Source of the DNA: Microvirga alba
GTDB taxonomy: Bacteria > Pseudomonadota > Alphaproteobacteria > Rhizobiales > Beijerinckiaceae
Assembly (NCBI RefSeq): GCF_015694465.1
Contig: NZ_JADQDO010000009.1
Location: 124,001 to 188,000, forward strand
Direction: 5' to 3'
Length of the DNA: 64,000 nucleotides
Position numbers and translations under genes: made by a program. Within the stretch, counting starts at the first letter, position 1; every line of letters starts with the position of its first letter. Under the pieces are notes generated by a model. That model ran no database searches and was not told the origin of the DNA. It saw only the letters and a list, made by a program, of their open reading frames with translations. Below, in pieces: positions 26,766 through 34,920 of the stretch.

Positions 26766-27560
26766 ATGACGCACGATGGTTTGGAAACGAGATTTGCGGC
26801 CGCTTGCGCCATTGCCCGGGAAGCCGGCGTTCTCGCGCGCAGGCGCTTTCTCGAACGTCCCCGTTCGCAGCGCCCCGATTTCAAAGGTCCTCAAGACTTT
26901 CTGACCGCGACCGACGCCGAGGTCGAGCAGCTGATCCGTCGCCGCCTGAACGAATTGTTGCCGAGCGACGCTTTCTTTGGCGAAGAGGGCGGCGGATCGT
27001 TCGAGCGTGATGTCTGGGTGGTCGATCCCATCGACGGCACCGCGAATTTCGCGCGCGGTATTCCGCATTTCGCGATTTCGATCGCCTTCGTGCGCAACAA
27101 CCGCACCGAGATCGGCGTGGTCTACAACGTCATGCATGACGAACTCTACACCGCCCAGCGCGGCCGCGGCGCCGCCGTTAACGGCGAGCCGATCCGCGTG
27201 AGCGGTCTTGCCGACATGCGGCAAGCGACCGTGGAAGCGGGCTGGTCCTCGCGTCTGCCGCGCGACCCCTACGTGGCCCTCGTCGACCGCCTGAAGGCAG
27301 CGGGCGTCAATGTGCGTCGCGCGGGCTCGGGAACGCTCGGCCTCGCTTACGTCGCCGATGGACGCATCGACGCCTACTGCGAATTGCACATCAATTCATG
27401 GGATGTTCTGGCGGGCCTGCTCATCATCGAAGAAGCAGGCGGCTGGACCAACAACTTCCTGGCGAAGGATGGATTGCGGACAGGCAACCCCGTGCTTGCG
27501 TGCACGCCCGAACTCGCCGAAGTCGTGATCGCCGCGACCGGAATTGCCAAAGAACCCTAA
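26766..27560 (+). CDS. Inositol monophosphatase family protein
   Basis: 264 residues from the ATG at 26766, preceded by AGGGGAG, the strongest start in the frame. Metal-binding motifs are complete: FFGEEGGG (Glu), WVVDPIDGTANF (DPIDGT) and INSWDVLAGLLIIEEAGG (WD). The family removes phosphate from inositol-1-phosphate, sugar phosphates or 3'-phosphoadenosine compounds using magnesium. It lies 237 bases upstream of an AfuABC-type importer and, with the HAD enzyme downstream, gives two phosphatases around a likely sugar-phosphate transporter. That neighbourhood favours an imported phospho-sugar over a housekeeping role, but this is inference. Confidence 0.93.
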   Translation: MTHDGLETRFAAACAIAREAGVLARRRFLERPRSQRPDFKGPQDFLTATDAEVEQLIRRRLNELLPSDAFFGEEGGGSFERDVWVVDPIDGTANFARGIPHFAISIAFVRNNRTEIGVVYNVMHDELYTAQRGRGAAVNGEPIRVSGLADMRQATVEAGWSSRLPRDPYVALVDRLKAAGVNVRRAGSGTLGLAYVADGRIDAYCELHINSWDVLAGLLIIEEAGGWTNNFLAKDGLRTGNPVLACTPELAEVVIAATGIAKEP

Positions 27561-27565
27561 GCAGG

Positions 27566-27615
27566 ATGGAACGCGATGGAACGCCATCGCTCGAATTATG
27601 GAACGAGATGGAACG
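27566..27615 (+). promoter_or_regulatory. Four direct repeats ATGGAACG upstream of the importer operon
   Basis: Exact copies start at 27566, 27576, 27598 and 27608. They form two pairs with 10-base internal spacing, the pairs being 32 bases (three helical turns) apart, on one face of the DNA. This arrangement is typical of cooperative activator half-sites such as response regulators. They lie 180-230 bases upstream of the binding-protein start; TTGACC hexamers (27668, 27721) between them and the gene are possible -35 elements. Confidence 0.6.
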
Positions 27616-27797
27616 TCCTTCGCCCGACCATCGGACCCTCGCGTGGGCGCTCCTATCCACAAGCACGTTGACCGAAATCCCTTTATTTTCAGGTCAAAAT
27701 CCGAAATTTTCGCAAATCTCTTGACCGGCGGGCGCAATGGATAGAGCTTAGCCGACCAAACAAAAGAAACTTCATAATGTGCACTGGGAGGATACGC

Positions 27798-28844
27798 ATG
27801 AAACTTCGCACGAACTTTGTTGCCGCCACGATGTTGGCGGGCGCCGTGAGCGCCTTCTCGTTCCTGTCCGCTGGAGCGGCGCAGGCGCAGGGCGCGCTCG
27901 TTGTATATTGCGGCGTGCAGGAAGAATGGTGCCGCGGCATGGTCAACGCCTTCGAGCGCGAGACCGGCATCAAGGTCTCGATGACCCGCAAGAGCGCCGG
28001 CGAGGTCTACGCCCAGGTGAAGGCCGAGGCAGCCAACCCCCGCGCCGACATCTGGTGGGGTGGCACCGGCGATCCGCACATGCAGGCGGCCGAAGAAGGC
28101 CTGACGGTCGAATACAAGTCGCCGAAGATGGGCGAGTTGCAGGATTGGGCCGTGCGCCAGTGGGAGCAGTCCAAAGGCAAGACAGTCGGCATCTACTCGG
28201 GCGCGCTGGGCTTCGGCTACAATACGGAACTCGTGAAGTCGAAGGGTATTCCGGAACCCAAATGCTGGGCCGACCTTCTCACGACCAAGCTGAAGGATGA
28301 GGTGCAGGTCGCCGATCCGAACTCGTCCGGCACGGCCTATACGCTGCTTGCCACCATCATTCAGTTGATGGGCGAGGAGAAGGGCTTCGACTACCTCAAG
28401 GCGGTGCACAAGAACATCAACCAGTACACCAAATCGGGCGCGGCGCCGGCCAAGGCCATGGCGCTGGGCGAAACCACGGTCGGTATTGCCTTCATGCACG
28501 ACATCGTGACGATGGTCGTCGACAAGGCCCCGATCAAGGTCGTCGCCCCGTGCGAAGGCACTGGTTACGAGATCGGCTCCATGTCGCTCATCAAGGGCGC
28601 CAAGAACCTCGACAACGCGAAGAAGTTCTACGACTGGGCACTGACGCCCGCAGCGCAGAAGATCGGCGCTGAAACCAAGTCGTACCAGGTGCCGTCCAAC
28701 AAGGCGACGCCGGTTCCGCCGGAAGCGCCGAAGCTCGCCGACATCAAGCTGATCAACTTCGACTTCGCAAAGTACGGCTCGTCCGACGAGCGGAAGCGCC
28801 TGCTGTCCAAGTGGGACAACGAAGTAAAGAACCTGCCGAAATAG
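27798..28844 (+). CDS. afuA: ABC importer periplasmic binding protein, AfuA-like (sugar phosphate rather than iron)
   Basis: 348 residues from the ATG at 27798, with GGGAGG upstream. Signal peptide to about residue 31 (AGAAQAQ). The fold is the Fbp/Afu type (VVYCGVQEEWCRGM, DIWWGGTGDPHMQAAEE). Proteins of this group are often labelled ferric-iron binding, but the tyrosine pair that holds iron is absent. Instead F-M-H-D (H234, D235) and a Glu 24 residues on (E258) have the same spacing as the sugar-contacting His, Asp and Glu I recall from A. pleuropneumoniae AfuA, which binds hexose phosphates. It heads an operon with a fused permease and an ATPase. Confidence 0.85.
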   Translation: MKLRTNFVAATMLAGAVSAFSFLSAGAAQAQGALVVYCGVQEEWCRGMVNAFERETGIKVSMTRKSAGEVYAQVKAEAANPRADIWWGGTGDPHMQAAEEGLTVEYKSPKMGELQDWAVRQWEQSKGKTVGIYSGALGFGYNTELVKSKGIPEPKCWADLLTTKLKDEVQVADPNSSGTAYTLLATIIQLMGEEKGFDYLKAVHKNINQYTKSGAAPAKAMALGETTVGIAFMHDIVTMVVDKAPIKVVAPCEGTGYEIGSMSLIKGAKNLDNAKKFYDWALTPAAQKIGAETKSYQVPSNKATPVPPEAPKLADIKLINFDFAKYGSSDERKRLLSKWDNEVKNLPK

Positions 28845-28865
28845 TCGGCCCGACTGCATTGTTTC

Positions 28866-28893
28866 GGCGAACCGGGTTCCGATCCGGTTCGCC
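28866..28893 (+). terminator. Intercistronic stem-loop after the binding-protein gene
   Basis: Perfect 10-bp stem GGCGAACCGG / CCGGTTCGCC with an eight-base loop, 22 bases after the afuA-like stop and 133 bases before the permease start. It has no T-run, so it probably protects the binding-protein mRNA and lowers permease expression, as between malE and malF. It shares TTCCGATCC with the palindrome at 60855. Confidence 0.6.
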
Positions 28894-29025
28894 GTTCACT
28901 TTGTATCGATCACGACGAGCCTCATCCGGCGAGCCTCAGCTCCCTGAAGAAGGCTTCATTACAAGGTTCCCGCCAGAACGGGCTCAGCTTTGAAGACCCG
29001 CTCTGGCTCTCACGTGAGAATAGAC

Positions 29026-31218
29026 ATGTCACGAGCCACACTCGGCTGGGTCGTCTTGGGTTGGATCGGGTACGCCCTCCTCCCCTGGTACGGCTTCGAT
29101 AGCGCCGCTATTCCCTCTTTCAGCGACTATGTTGTAGGAGGATCGGGACTTGTGCTCGGGTTGAGGGGCGGCGCCTGGTGGCTCCTGCCGATCATCGCGC
29201 CGCTGCTCATGGCGCTGCGACCGACCTTCGCCTCCTCGCGTCATTCCGACAGCGACTGGCTCGTCGCCTCCGGCGTTCTCGGCCTGGCTCTTGTGTTGTT
29301 GCAGGGCTTCACCATCGGCCTCAACGGGTGGACGTTGGATATTCTGAAGTCGCTGTTCGGAGAGCCGGGGCCGCACCAGGCCGGCATGGGCTACGGCGCG
29401 GCCTTGACATCGAGCGCGTTTCTCATCGTTCTCTGCCACGGCCTCGCGGCGCGCGGCTGGTGCCGCGGCGATGCTTTCGTGACATCGTCCATCGGCGTCG
29501 TGATGGCGCTCATCATCGTCTTCGTCTTCTTCCCCGTCAGCACCATTCTCGGAAGCGCATTCGCCGATAACAAGGGCAACTTCGCGCCGCTCGAATTCGT
29601 GACGAAATTCATGGATCGGTCGATTTGGGGGTTGGATTGCGTCACGAGCGACCTGCGTTGCGGCGTCGCGTGGAACACGCTGTTCCTTGGCGTTCTCGTT
29701 GCCTTCGGAACGACGCTTCTCGGTCTCGCCTTTGCACTGATCGCAACCCGCACCGGCTTCAAATACAAAAAGCTCCTGCGCGTGATGAGCGTTCTGCCCA
29801 TCATCACGCCGCCCTTCGTGATCGGCCTTGCGCTGATCCTGCTTTTCGGCCGCTCCGGCGCGCTTTCCGCTGCCCTCTATGAATGGTTTGGCGTTCCACG
29901 CTCGCGCTGGATCTATGGGTTGCCGGGCGTCTTCATCGCACAGCTTCTCGCCTTCACGCCGATTGCCTTCCTCGTTCTCATCGGCGTCGTGCAGGGCATC
30001 AGCCCAACCCTGGAAGAAGCCTCGCAGACGCTTCGCGCCAAAAGCTGGACGACTTTTCTCACCGTGACGCTGCCATTGATGCGTCCCGGTCTCGCCAACG
30101 CCTTCCTCCTCGGTTTCGTGGAAAGTTTGGCGGATTTCGGCAATCCTCTCGTGCTCGGCGGCAACTATGAAGTGCTGTCGACCAAGATCTTCTTCGCCGT
30201 CGTCGGTGCACAGCAGGATCAAGGACGAGCGGCCGTGCTCTCCATCATCCTTCTCGCCTTCACGCTCGGCGCGTTCTGGCTGCAGCACGCCTGGCTCGGC
30301 AAGAAGGTCTACACCACCGTCACCGGCAAGGGCGACGCAGGCATTCCCCTGCCCTTGCCCCGTCGTGTCGCCGCCGCGTCCTACCTCACCGCGATCCCGT
30401 GGGCGCTGTTCACCGTCGCGGTCTATGCGATCATCGTGATCGGCGGCTTCGTGCGCTCCATGGGCCGCGACTACACGCCGACCCTCGATCACTACATCAC
30501 CGCCTTTCGCATCGAGCAGGCCGATTGGGGCCTCTACTTCTCCGGCTCGGCCTGGAACTCGTTCTTCGCCACGGTGAAGGTGGCGGCCCTTTCGGCGCCG
30601 CTCACCGCCGCCATCGGCCTGCTGACGGCTTACCTCCTGACGCGCCAGCGCTTCTCCGGCCAGCGCGCCTTCGAGTTCGGTACGCTGCTCAGCTTCGCCA
30701 TCCCCGGCACCGTGGTAGGCGTGTCGTACATCCTCGCCTTCAACGTGCCGCCCATCGAGATCACCGGCACCGGCTTTGTCCTGGTGATGTGCTTCGTGTT
30801 CCGCAACATGCCTGTCGGTGTGCGCTCGGGCATCGCCACGTTGAGCCAGATCGACAAGAGCCTCGACGAGGCCTCACTCACCCTCGGCGCACGTTCCTTC
30901 ACCACGATGCGCCGAATCGTTCTGCCGCTCCTTCGCCCCGCCATCGTCGCCTCGCTGGTTTATTCCTTCGTGCGTGCGATGACCGCGGTCAGCGCCGTGA
31001 TCTTCCTCGTGACCGCCGAGTACAACATGGCGACGACCTATATCGTCGGCCGTGTCGAGGCGGGTGAGTTCGGTCTCGCGATTGCCTATTCCACCGCGCT
31101 TATCTTCGTCATGCTGATCGCCATCGTCGCGATCCAGCTTGCCGTCGGCGAGCGGCGCCTCGGCCGCCGCAGCGCTAGCGCCCATACCTCCCCTGTCGCC
31201 GTCCAGGCCACGCCATGA
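29026..31218 (+). CDS. afuB: ABC importer permease, fused double module (AfuB/FbpB-like)
   Basis: 730 residues from the ATG at 29026; a TTG 12 codons upstream is possible. There are about 12 or more hydrophobic helices in two homologous halves, each ending in an EAA-type loop that contacts the ATPase (EEASQTLRAKSW near residue 335 and DEASLTLGARSF near 620). An additional N-terminal group of helices (residues 1 to about 200) precedes the first module, as in AfuB. It forms the inner-membrane channel for the substrate delivered by the binding protein. It overlaps the ATPase start by four bases (ATGA). Confidence 0.92.
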   Translation: MSRATLGWVVLGWIGYALLPWYGFDSAAIPSFSDYVVGGSGLVLGLRGGAWWLLPIIAPLLMALRPTFASSRHSDSDWLVASGVLGLALVLLQGFTIGLNGWTLDILKSLFGEPGPHQAGMGYGAALTSSAFLIVLCHGLAARGWCRGDAFVTSSIGVVMALIIVFVFFPVSTILGSAFADNKGNFAPLEFVTKFMDRSIWGLDCVTSDLRCGVAWNTLFLGVLVAFGTTLLGLAFALIATRTGFKYKKLLRVMSVLPIITPPFVIGLALILLFGRSGALSAALYEWFGVPRSRWIYGLPGVFIAQLLAFTPIAFLVLIGVVQGISPTLEEASQTLRAKSWTTFLTVTLPLMRPGLANAFLLGFVESLADFGNPLVLGGNYEVLSTKIFFAVVGAQQDQGRAAVLSIILLAFTLGAFWLQHAWLGKKVYTTVTGKGDAGIPLPLPRRVAAASYLTAIPWALFTVAVYAIIVIGGFVRSMGRDYTPTLDHYITAFRIEQADWGLYFSGSAWNSFFATVKVAALSAPLTAAIGLLTAYLLTRQRFSGQRAFEFGTLLSFAIPGTVVGVSYILAFNVPPIEITGTGFVLVMCFVFRNMPVGVRSGIATLSQIDKSLDEASLTLGARSFTTMRRIVLPLLRPAIVASLVYSFVRAMTAVSAVIFLVTAEYNMATTYIVGRVEAGEFGLAIAYSTALIFVMLIAIVAIQLAVGERRLGRRSASAHTSPVAVQATP

Positions 31219-32330
31219 ACCAGATGAACACCGTGTCCACCCTCACCCGCCCCGGCGCATCCAAGAAACAGGCTGCCTCGGTCGAATTCCGCAACGTGAC
31301 CAAGAACTATGGCGGCGTCACTGCCGTGGACAGCGTGTCCTTCACCATTGATGCCGGTCAGCTGGTGACGCTGCTCGGCCCTTCGGGTTGCGGCAAAACC
31401 ACGACGCTACGCATGATCGCGGGCCTCGAAATGGCAAGCGCAGGTCAGATCCTGATCGGCGGCCGCGACGTGACAAACCTGTCCGCCGCGGATCGCGACG
31501 TCAGCATGGTGTTTCAGTCCTACGCGCTCTTCCCGCACATGTCGGTGCTGGAGAACGTGGCCTACGGGCCGTCCGTTCAGGGCGCGTCGCGGAAGGACGC
31601 GGAAGCGATGGCTGTGGAGAAGCTCTCCCTCGTGGGCTTGAGCGGGCTTGAACGGCGCGCCCCGTCCGAGCTCTCCGGTGGCCAGCAGCAGCGCGTCGCG
31701 GTCGCCCGCGCTCTCGTTCTGGAACCCCAGGTGCTGCTGTTCGACGAGCCCCTCTCGAACCTCGACGCCAAGCTGCGCCGCCGCGTGCGTGAAGACATCC
31801 GCGAATTGCAGCAGAGCCTCAACCTGACCGTCGCCTATGTGACGCACGACCAAGAGGAGGCGCTTGCCGTCTCCGATCGCATCATCGTCATGTCGAACGC
31901 CCGCATCGCCCAGACCGGCACGCCGCGCGAACTCTATGAGGAGCCGGCGGATCTGTTCGTGGCCGACTTCATCGGCGATGCGAACATCCTCGCCGGTACC
32001 CTGACCGGGGTCGAGGGCGCGAGCGCGGATGTGAAGATCGACGGCTTGAGCGTTCGCCTGCCCCATCGCGGCGCTAAACCCGGCGCGGTCAAGCTTGCCG
32101 TGCGCCCGGACGCCATTCTTCTTGGTGAGGGAGCCTCTCACGGCTCCGCCATCGCCGGACGTGTGAAGAAGGCCTCCTATCTCGGCACGCAGATTGAATA
32201 CGACGTGGAAACTGCCACGGGCGATCTCTTTGTGGTTCAATACGGCCGCAAGGAGCCTATCGAGCCGGGCACATCGGTCAACGTGACGTTCGAGACGCAT
32301 CGCGGCGTCGCCATCATCCCGGGCGCTTAA
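31215..32330 (+). CDS. afuC: ABC importer ATPase (AfuC/FbpC-like)
   Basis: 371 residues. Walker A GPSGCGKTTT, Q-loop VFQSYALFPH, signature LSGGQQQR, Walker B LLFDEPLSNLD and the switch His (YVTHDQEEAL) are all present. A C-terminal TOBE domain follows (about residues 255-365), as in the CUT/iron/molybdate-type importers. The start overlaps the permease stop, so translation is coupled. A second Met three codons in is an alternative start. It powers import by the AfuAB partners. The substrate class is inherited from the binding protein. Confidence 0.94.
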   Translation: MNQMNTVSTLTRPGASKKQAASVEFRNVTKNYGGVTAVDSVSFTIDAGQLVTLLGPSGCGKTTTLRMIAGLEMASAGQILIGGRDVTNLSAADRDVSMVFQSYALFPHMSVLENVAYGPSVQGASRKDAEAMAVEKLSLVGLSGLERRAPSELSGGQQQRVAVARALVLEPQVLLFDEPLSNLDAKLRRRVREDIRELQQSLNLTVAYVTHDQEEALAVSDRIIVMSNARIAQTGTPRELYEEPADLFVADFIGDANILAGTLTGVEGASADVKIDGLSVRLPHRGAKPGAVKLAVRPDAILLGEGASHGSAIAGRVKKASYLGTQIEYDVETATGDLFVVQYGRKEPIEPGTSVNVTFETHRGVAIIPGA

Positions 32331-32460
32331 CACGCGGCGATGCGCATGGCTGGGTTGAACGGAGCGGCGTAGACTCCGTTTGACGCTCAGGGTCCTTGTG
32401 CTTCAGACATAAGGCGCGGTCACGCGCGGCGAATAGCTGCGCTTCCTTCGAGACGGTACG

Positions 32461-33120
32461 ATGCTGAAAGCCTTGATCTTCGACATGGACGGAACGCTGG
32501 TTCACAGCGATCCCGTTCACCTGCGCGCCTTCGCCGAAATCCTCGGGCCGGAGGGCATCGAGATCACTGACGAGCTTTATCGTTCCTCCATCATCGGCCA
32601 CACTAACGAGTCGATCTTCGCCTCGCTCCTGCCGCATCTGCCTGTCGCGGAGCACGAGGCCTACGCGGATCGCAAGGAAGCCGCGTTCCGTCGCCTCGCG
32701 TTGGATCTCGAACCTTTGGAAGGTCTGATCGACTTGCTCGATTGGGCAGAGGCGCGCGACATCAAACTTGGCCTCGTCACCAACGCCCCGCTTCTCAACG
32801 CTACCCATATGCTGGATGTGCTGAACCTGACCGAGCGGTTTCAGGTCAAGGTCACCATCGACCAGGTCGAGCGCGGCAAGCCCGATCCGCTGCCCTACCT
32901 GACGGCGCTGGAGCGGTTCGGCATCCGCGCTGAAGAAGCCATCGCGTTTGAGGATTCCCCCTCCGGCATGAAGGCTGCGAAGGGCGCAGGTTTATTCTCC
33001 TTCGGAATCCTGACCGGGCTTTCCGCCGAGGAGATGCTGAATGTCGGCGCCGATCGCCCCGTCGACAACTTCCGCGATCGGGCCCTCTGGGAAGTCCTCG
33101 AGCAGCGGCTTGCCGCGTAG
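32461..33120 (+). CDS. HAD superfamily phosphatase/phosphomutase-like hydrolase
   Basis: 219 residues. Motif I FDMDGTL (Asp nucleophile and second Asp at residues 8 and 10), motif II TNAP, the conserved Lys in GKPDPLPYL and motif IV AFEDSPSG place it in the beta-phosphoglucomutase/phosphoglycolate phosphatase subclass with a helical cap. A GAGACGG ribosome site precedes the ATG. It is 130 bases downstream of the importer ATPase and in the same direction, so it could dephosphorylate or isomerise the imported sugar phosphate. It could equally be a general phosphatase; sequence alone does not decide. Confidence 0.88.
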   Translation: MLKALIFDMDGTLVHSDPVHLRAFAEILGPEGIEITDELYRSSIIGHTNESIFASLLPHLPVAEHEAYADRKEAAFRRLALDLEPLEGLIDLLDWAEARDIKLGLVTNAPLLNATHMLDVLNLTERFQVKVTIDQVERGKPDPLPYLTALERFGIRAEEAIAFEDSPSGMKAAKGAGLFSFGILTGLSAEEMLNVGADRPVDNFRDRALWEVLEQRLAA

Positions 33121-33136
33121 GGTGTGGCCTTAAGCC

Positions 33137-33544
33137 TCAGGCTGCGTCCGAGCGCCTTTCGTCCTGGCCGATTTCGGGCAAATTCGCCCCGTCGAAACGG
33201 CGGCGCGCTTCCAGAATCTCATCGCGGTTCTCGATCGCCCAGACCCCAAGCTCCCGCACAGTCTTGAGCAGAGAGCAACCCAGCCCTGTGAGTGCGTAAT
33301 CGACGCGCGGCGGAATGGTCGGGTAGACGGTGCGCGTCACGAGGCCGTCGCGCTCCAAGCCCCGCAAGGTGAGAGTGAGCATCCGTTGCGAAATACCCTC
33401 GACGATGCGGCGCAATTCGTTGAATCGCTTGGGTCCGTTGCCGAGCTGCACGACGACCTGAACGCTCCACTTGTCACCGACGCGCGACAGAATTTCCGTC
33501 ACGGTTCGGCAATGGTGAGGCACATGGATGTGACTGGGTGACAA
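33137..33544 (-). CDS. HxlR family transcriptional regulator
   Basis: 135 residues with the HxlR winged-helix pattern: CRTVTEILSRVGDKWSVQVVVQL, GPKRFNELRRIVEGISQRMLTLTLRGLERDGLV, and YALTGLGCSLL. A conserved-type N-terminal Cys (in HHCRTV) could sense aldehyde or quinone electrophiles, as shown for HypR, YodB and FrmR-like HxlR members, but this is inference. It is divergent from the FMN reductase gene across 112 bases, the usual layout for a repressor of that reductase. Convergent with the HAD gene. Confidence 0.93.
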   Translation of the reverse strand: MSPSHIHVPHHCRTVTEILSRVGDKWSVQVVVQLGNGPKRFNELRRIVEGISQRMLTLTLRGLERDGLVTRTVYPTIPPRVDYALTGLGCSLLKTVRELGVWAIENRDEILEARRRFDGANLPEIGQDERRSDAA

Positions 33545-33656
33545 GAAAGTGCCTCCTTGCGGCTCGACCCGAAAGTTACCTAATGAGCCTCGGTTACAAA
33601 GCGGAACTTAATTGCTGGTCCGCCCCAATGCAAATTCAGCGAATTCAGGAGACACG

Positions 33657-34232
33657 ATGTCGCTCAAGCTTCACACCGTCATCGCCAGCACGCGCCCCGG
33701 CCGCATCGGCCCCGGCATCGCCAAGTGGTTCAACGAGTATGTTGGCGAGCACGGCGAGTTCGAGCCGGTTTTGGTGGACCTTGCGGATTTCAACCTGCCG
33801 ATCCTCGATGAGCCCGCGCATCCCCGAGCTCAGAAATACACCAAGGACCACACCAAGGCCTGGTCCAATAGCGTGAAGTCGGCTGACGCCTTCGTGTTCG
33901 TGACGCCGGAATATAATTACGGTCCGCCGCCGTCGCTGGTGAACGCGCTGAACTACCTCGTCCTCGAATGGAATTATGCTCCCGTGGGCTTCGTCAGCTA
34001 TGGCGGAATTTCCGGCGGCCTTCGCGCGGTTCAGGCCGCCAAGCCCCTGGTCAGCACCCTCAAGATGATGGCAATTCCCGAAGCTGTGCCGCTTCCGATG
34101 GTGTTCGGCCAGCTCGACGAGGACAAGAACTTCAAGGCGGAAGAAATCCACCGCACCTCCGCGAAGACGATGCTCGACGAGTTGCATCGCTGGGCCGAGG
34201 TGCTGCAGCCGTTGCGCGCGACGGTCCGCTAG
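33657..34232 (+). CDS. NADPH-dependent FMN reductase / NAD(P)H quinone reductase-like flavoprotein
   Basis: 191 residues from the ATG at 33657, with AGGAGA upstream. Flavodoxin-like fold: the FMN phosphate loop STRPGRIG near the N-terminus, FVTPEYNYGPPPSLVNALNYL (the family PEYN motif) and the FVSYGGISGGLRAVQ block. These enzymes reduce FMN, azo dyes or quinones with NADPH in the cytoplasm. With the divergent HxlR regulator the pair resembles YodB/AzoR-type quinone-stress modules. The complete PEYN and loop motifs suggest a functional enzyme. Confidence 0.92.
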   Translation: MSLKLHTVIASTRPGRIGPGIAKWFNEYVGEHGEFEPVLVDLADFNLPILDEPAHPRAQKYTKDHTKAWSNSVKSADAFVFVTPEYNYGPPPSLVNALNYLVLEWNYAPVGFVSYGGISGGLRAVQAAKPLVSTLKMMAIPEAVPLPMVFGQLDEDKNFKAEEIHRTSAKTMLDELHRWAEVLQPLRATVR

Positions 34233-34361
34233 ACACTGCATTTGCCTCGCGCAGAACCGATTCCTCTTCAGCGGAACCCGCTCTAAGGCAAAAGCATCGC
34301 TCAACCGCTGCTTCCCGTCCCATCGCACGACCCCAGGGAATCGTGGGGACGGGAGGCCGGT

Positions 34362-34436
34362 ATGGCGAATTTCATCAAGTCTGCTTCGAGCAATGTCACG
34401 CTGACGCCGTTCATCGTCGGCAGATTGCAGCGGTGA
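34362..34436 (+). CDS. Possible small protein (24 aa), hypothetical
   Basis: ATG at 34362 preceded by GGGAGG with five-base spacing; it reads MANFIKSASSNV and ends GRLQR before TGA. The ribosome site overlaps the 3' arm of the hairpin at 34314-34353, so translation could be masked by the structure. No family recognised and no coding statistics are possible at this length; it may be chance. Confidence 0.25.
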   Translation: MANFIKSASSNVTLTPFIVGRLQR

Positions 34437-34598
34437 TTTCTTTCGGCCGCCAATAGGGCTCTGAACCGCTTCGTCGCAATTCATACTGCCCGCCTTCCTC
34501 TCCCTCGCAGTCCGCCCCCCTTTCCTTCGCCCCCTTCGTGACGGCATGGCGCCTCCCACTGTTCAGGTTGCACGAAGGATGCCGCTCGCACGTTTGAT

Positions 34599-34617
34599 TA
34601 TCCCCTCCAGGGGGATA
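34599..34617. promoter_or_regulatory. Operator of the RcnR/CsoR-type regulator
   Basis: Perfect inverted repeat TATCCCC / GGGGATA with a five-base centre, ending 10 bases before the regulator ATG. G/C tracts flanked by AT-rich arms are the known recognition pattern of RcnR/CsoR family tetramers, so autoregulation of the regulator and efflux genes is likely. Confidence 0.7.
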
Positions 34618-34627
34618 GGATCATGCA

Positions 34628-34906
34628 ATGTCTGACAGCCACACACACCAAAGCCATCCCGAAATCGCCAAGCGGTTGAAGCGGGCGGAAGGCCATCTTC
34701 GCAGCGTCGTCGAGATGATTGAATCAGGCCGCCCCTGCCTCGACGTCGCGCAACAGCTCCATGCGGTCGAGAAGGCGATCGGGCAGGCTAAAAAGACGCT
34801 GATTCAGGATCACCTGGACCATTGCCTTGAAAGCACAATCGGCCAATTGCCGCGACACCAGCGCCAATCGATCGACGAGTTCAAGGCCATTACCAAATAT
34901 CTTTAG
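34628..34906 (+). CDS. Metal-sensing repressor, RcnR/CsoR family (DmeR-like)
   Basis: 92 residues, all-helical, no classical HTH, as in the family. Candidate ligands are Cys37 (GRPCLDVA), His62 and Cys66 (QDHLDHCLES), with His65 alongside and a His-rich N-terminus (H5, H7, H10). Cys/His/Cys is the copper CsoR set, while N-terminal histidines recall nickel/cobalt RcnR. Its operator lies just upstream and an RcnA pump starts 14 bases downstream, so nickel or cobalt is the most likely effector. It should repress the operon until metal binds. The ligand assignment is by position counting only. Confidence 0.9.
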   Translation: MSDSHTHQSHPEIAKRLKRAEGHLRSVVEMIESGRPCLDVAQQLHAVEKAIGQAKKTLIQDHLDHCLESTIGQLPRHQRQSIDEFKAITKYL

Positions 34907-34920
34907 AGAGGCTTGGACCG

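Larger units (their letters stand above)
34233..34627. other. Intergenic region between FMN reductase and the metal regulator
   Basis: 395 bases. It holds an imperfect hairpin at 34314-34353 (CCCGTCCC / GGGACGGG with an inner CACGA / TCGTG), a possible 24-codon reading frame directly behind it, a pyrimidine-rich stretch at about 34490-34535 and, at the right end, the metal-regulator operator. No longer gene is credible. Confidence 0.55.

Noticed and set aside
27798-32330. Annotation as a ferric iron ABC importer
   Set aside because: The iron-binding tyrosine pair is not visible and the residue spacing fits the sugar-phosphate AfuA type better.
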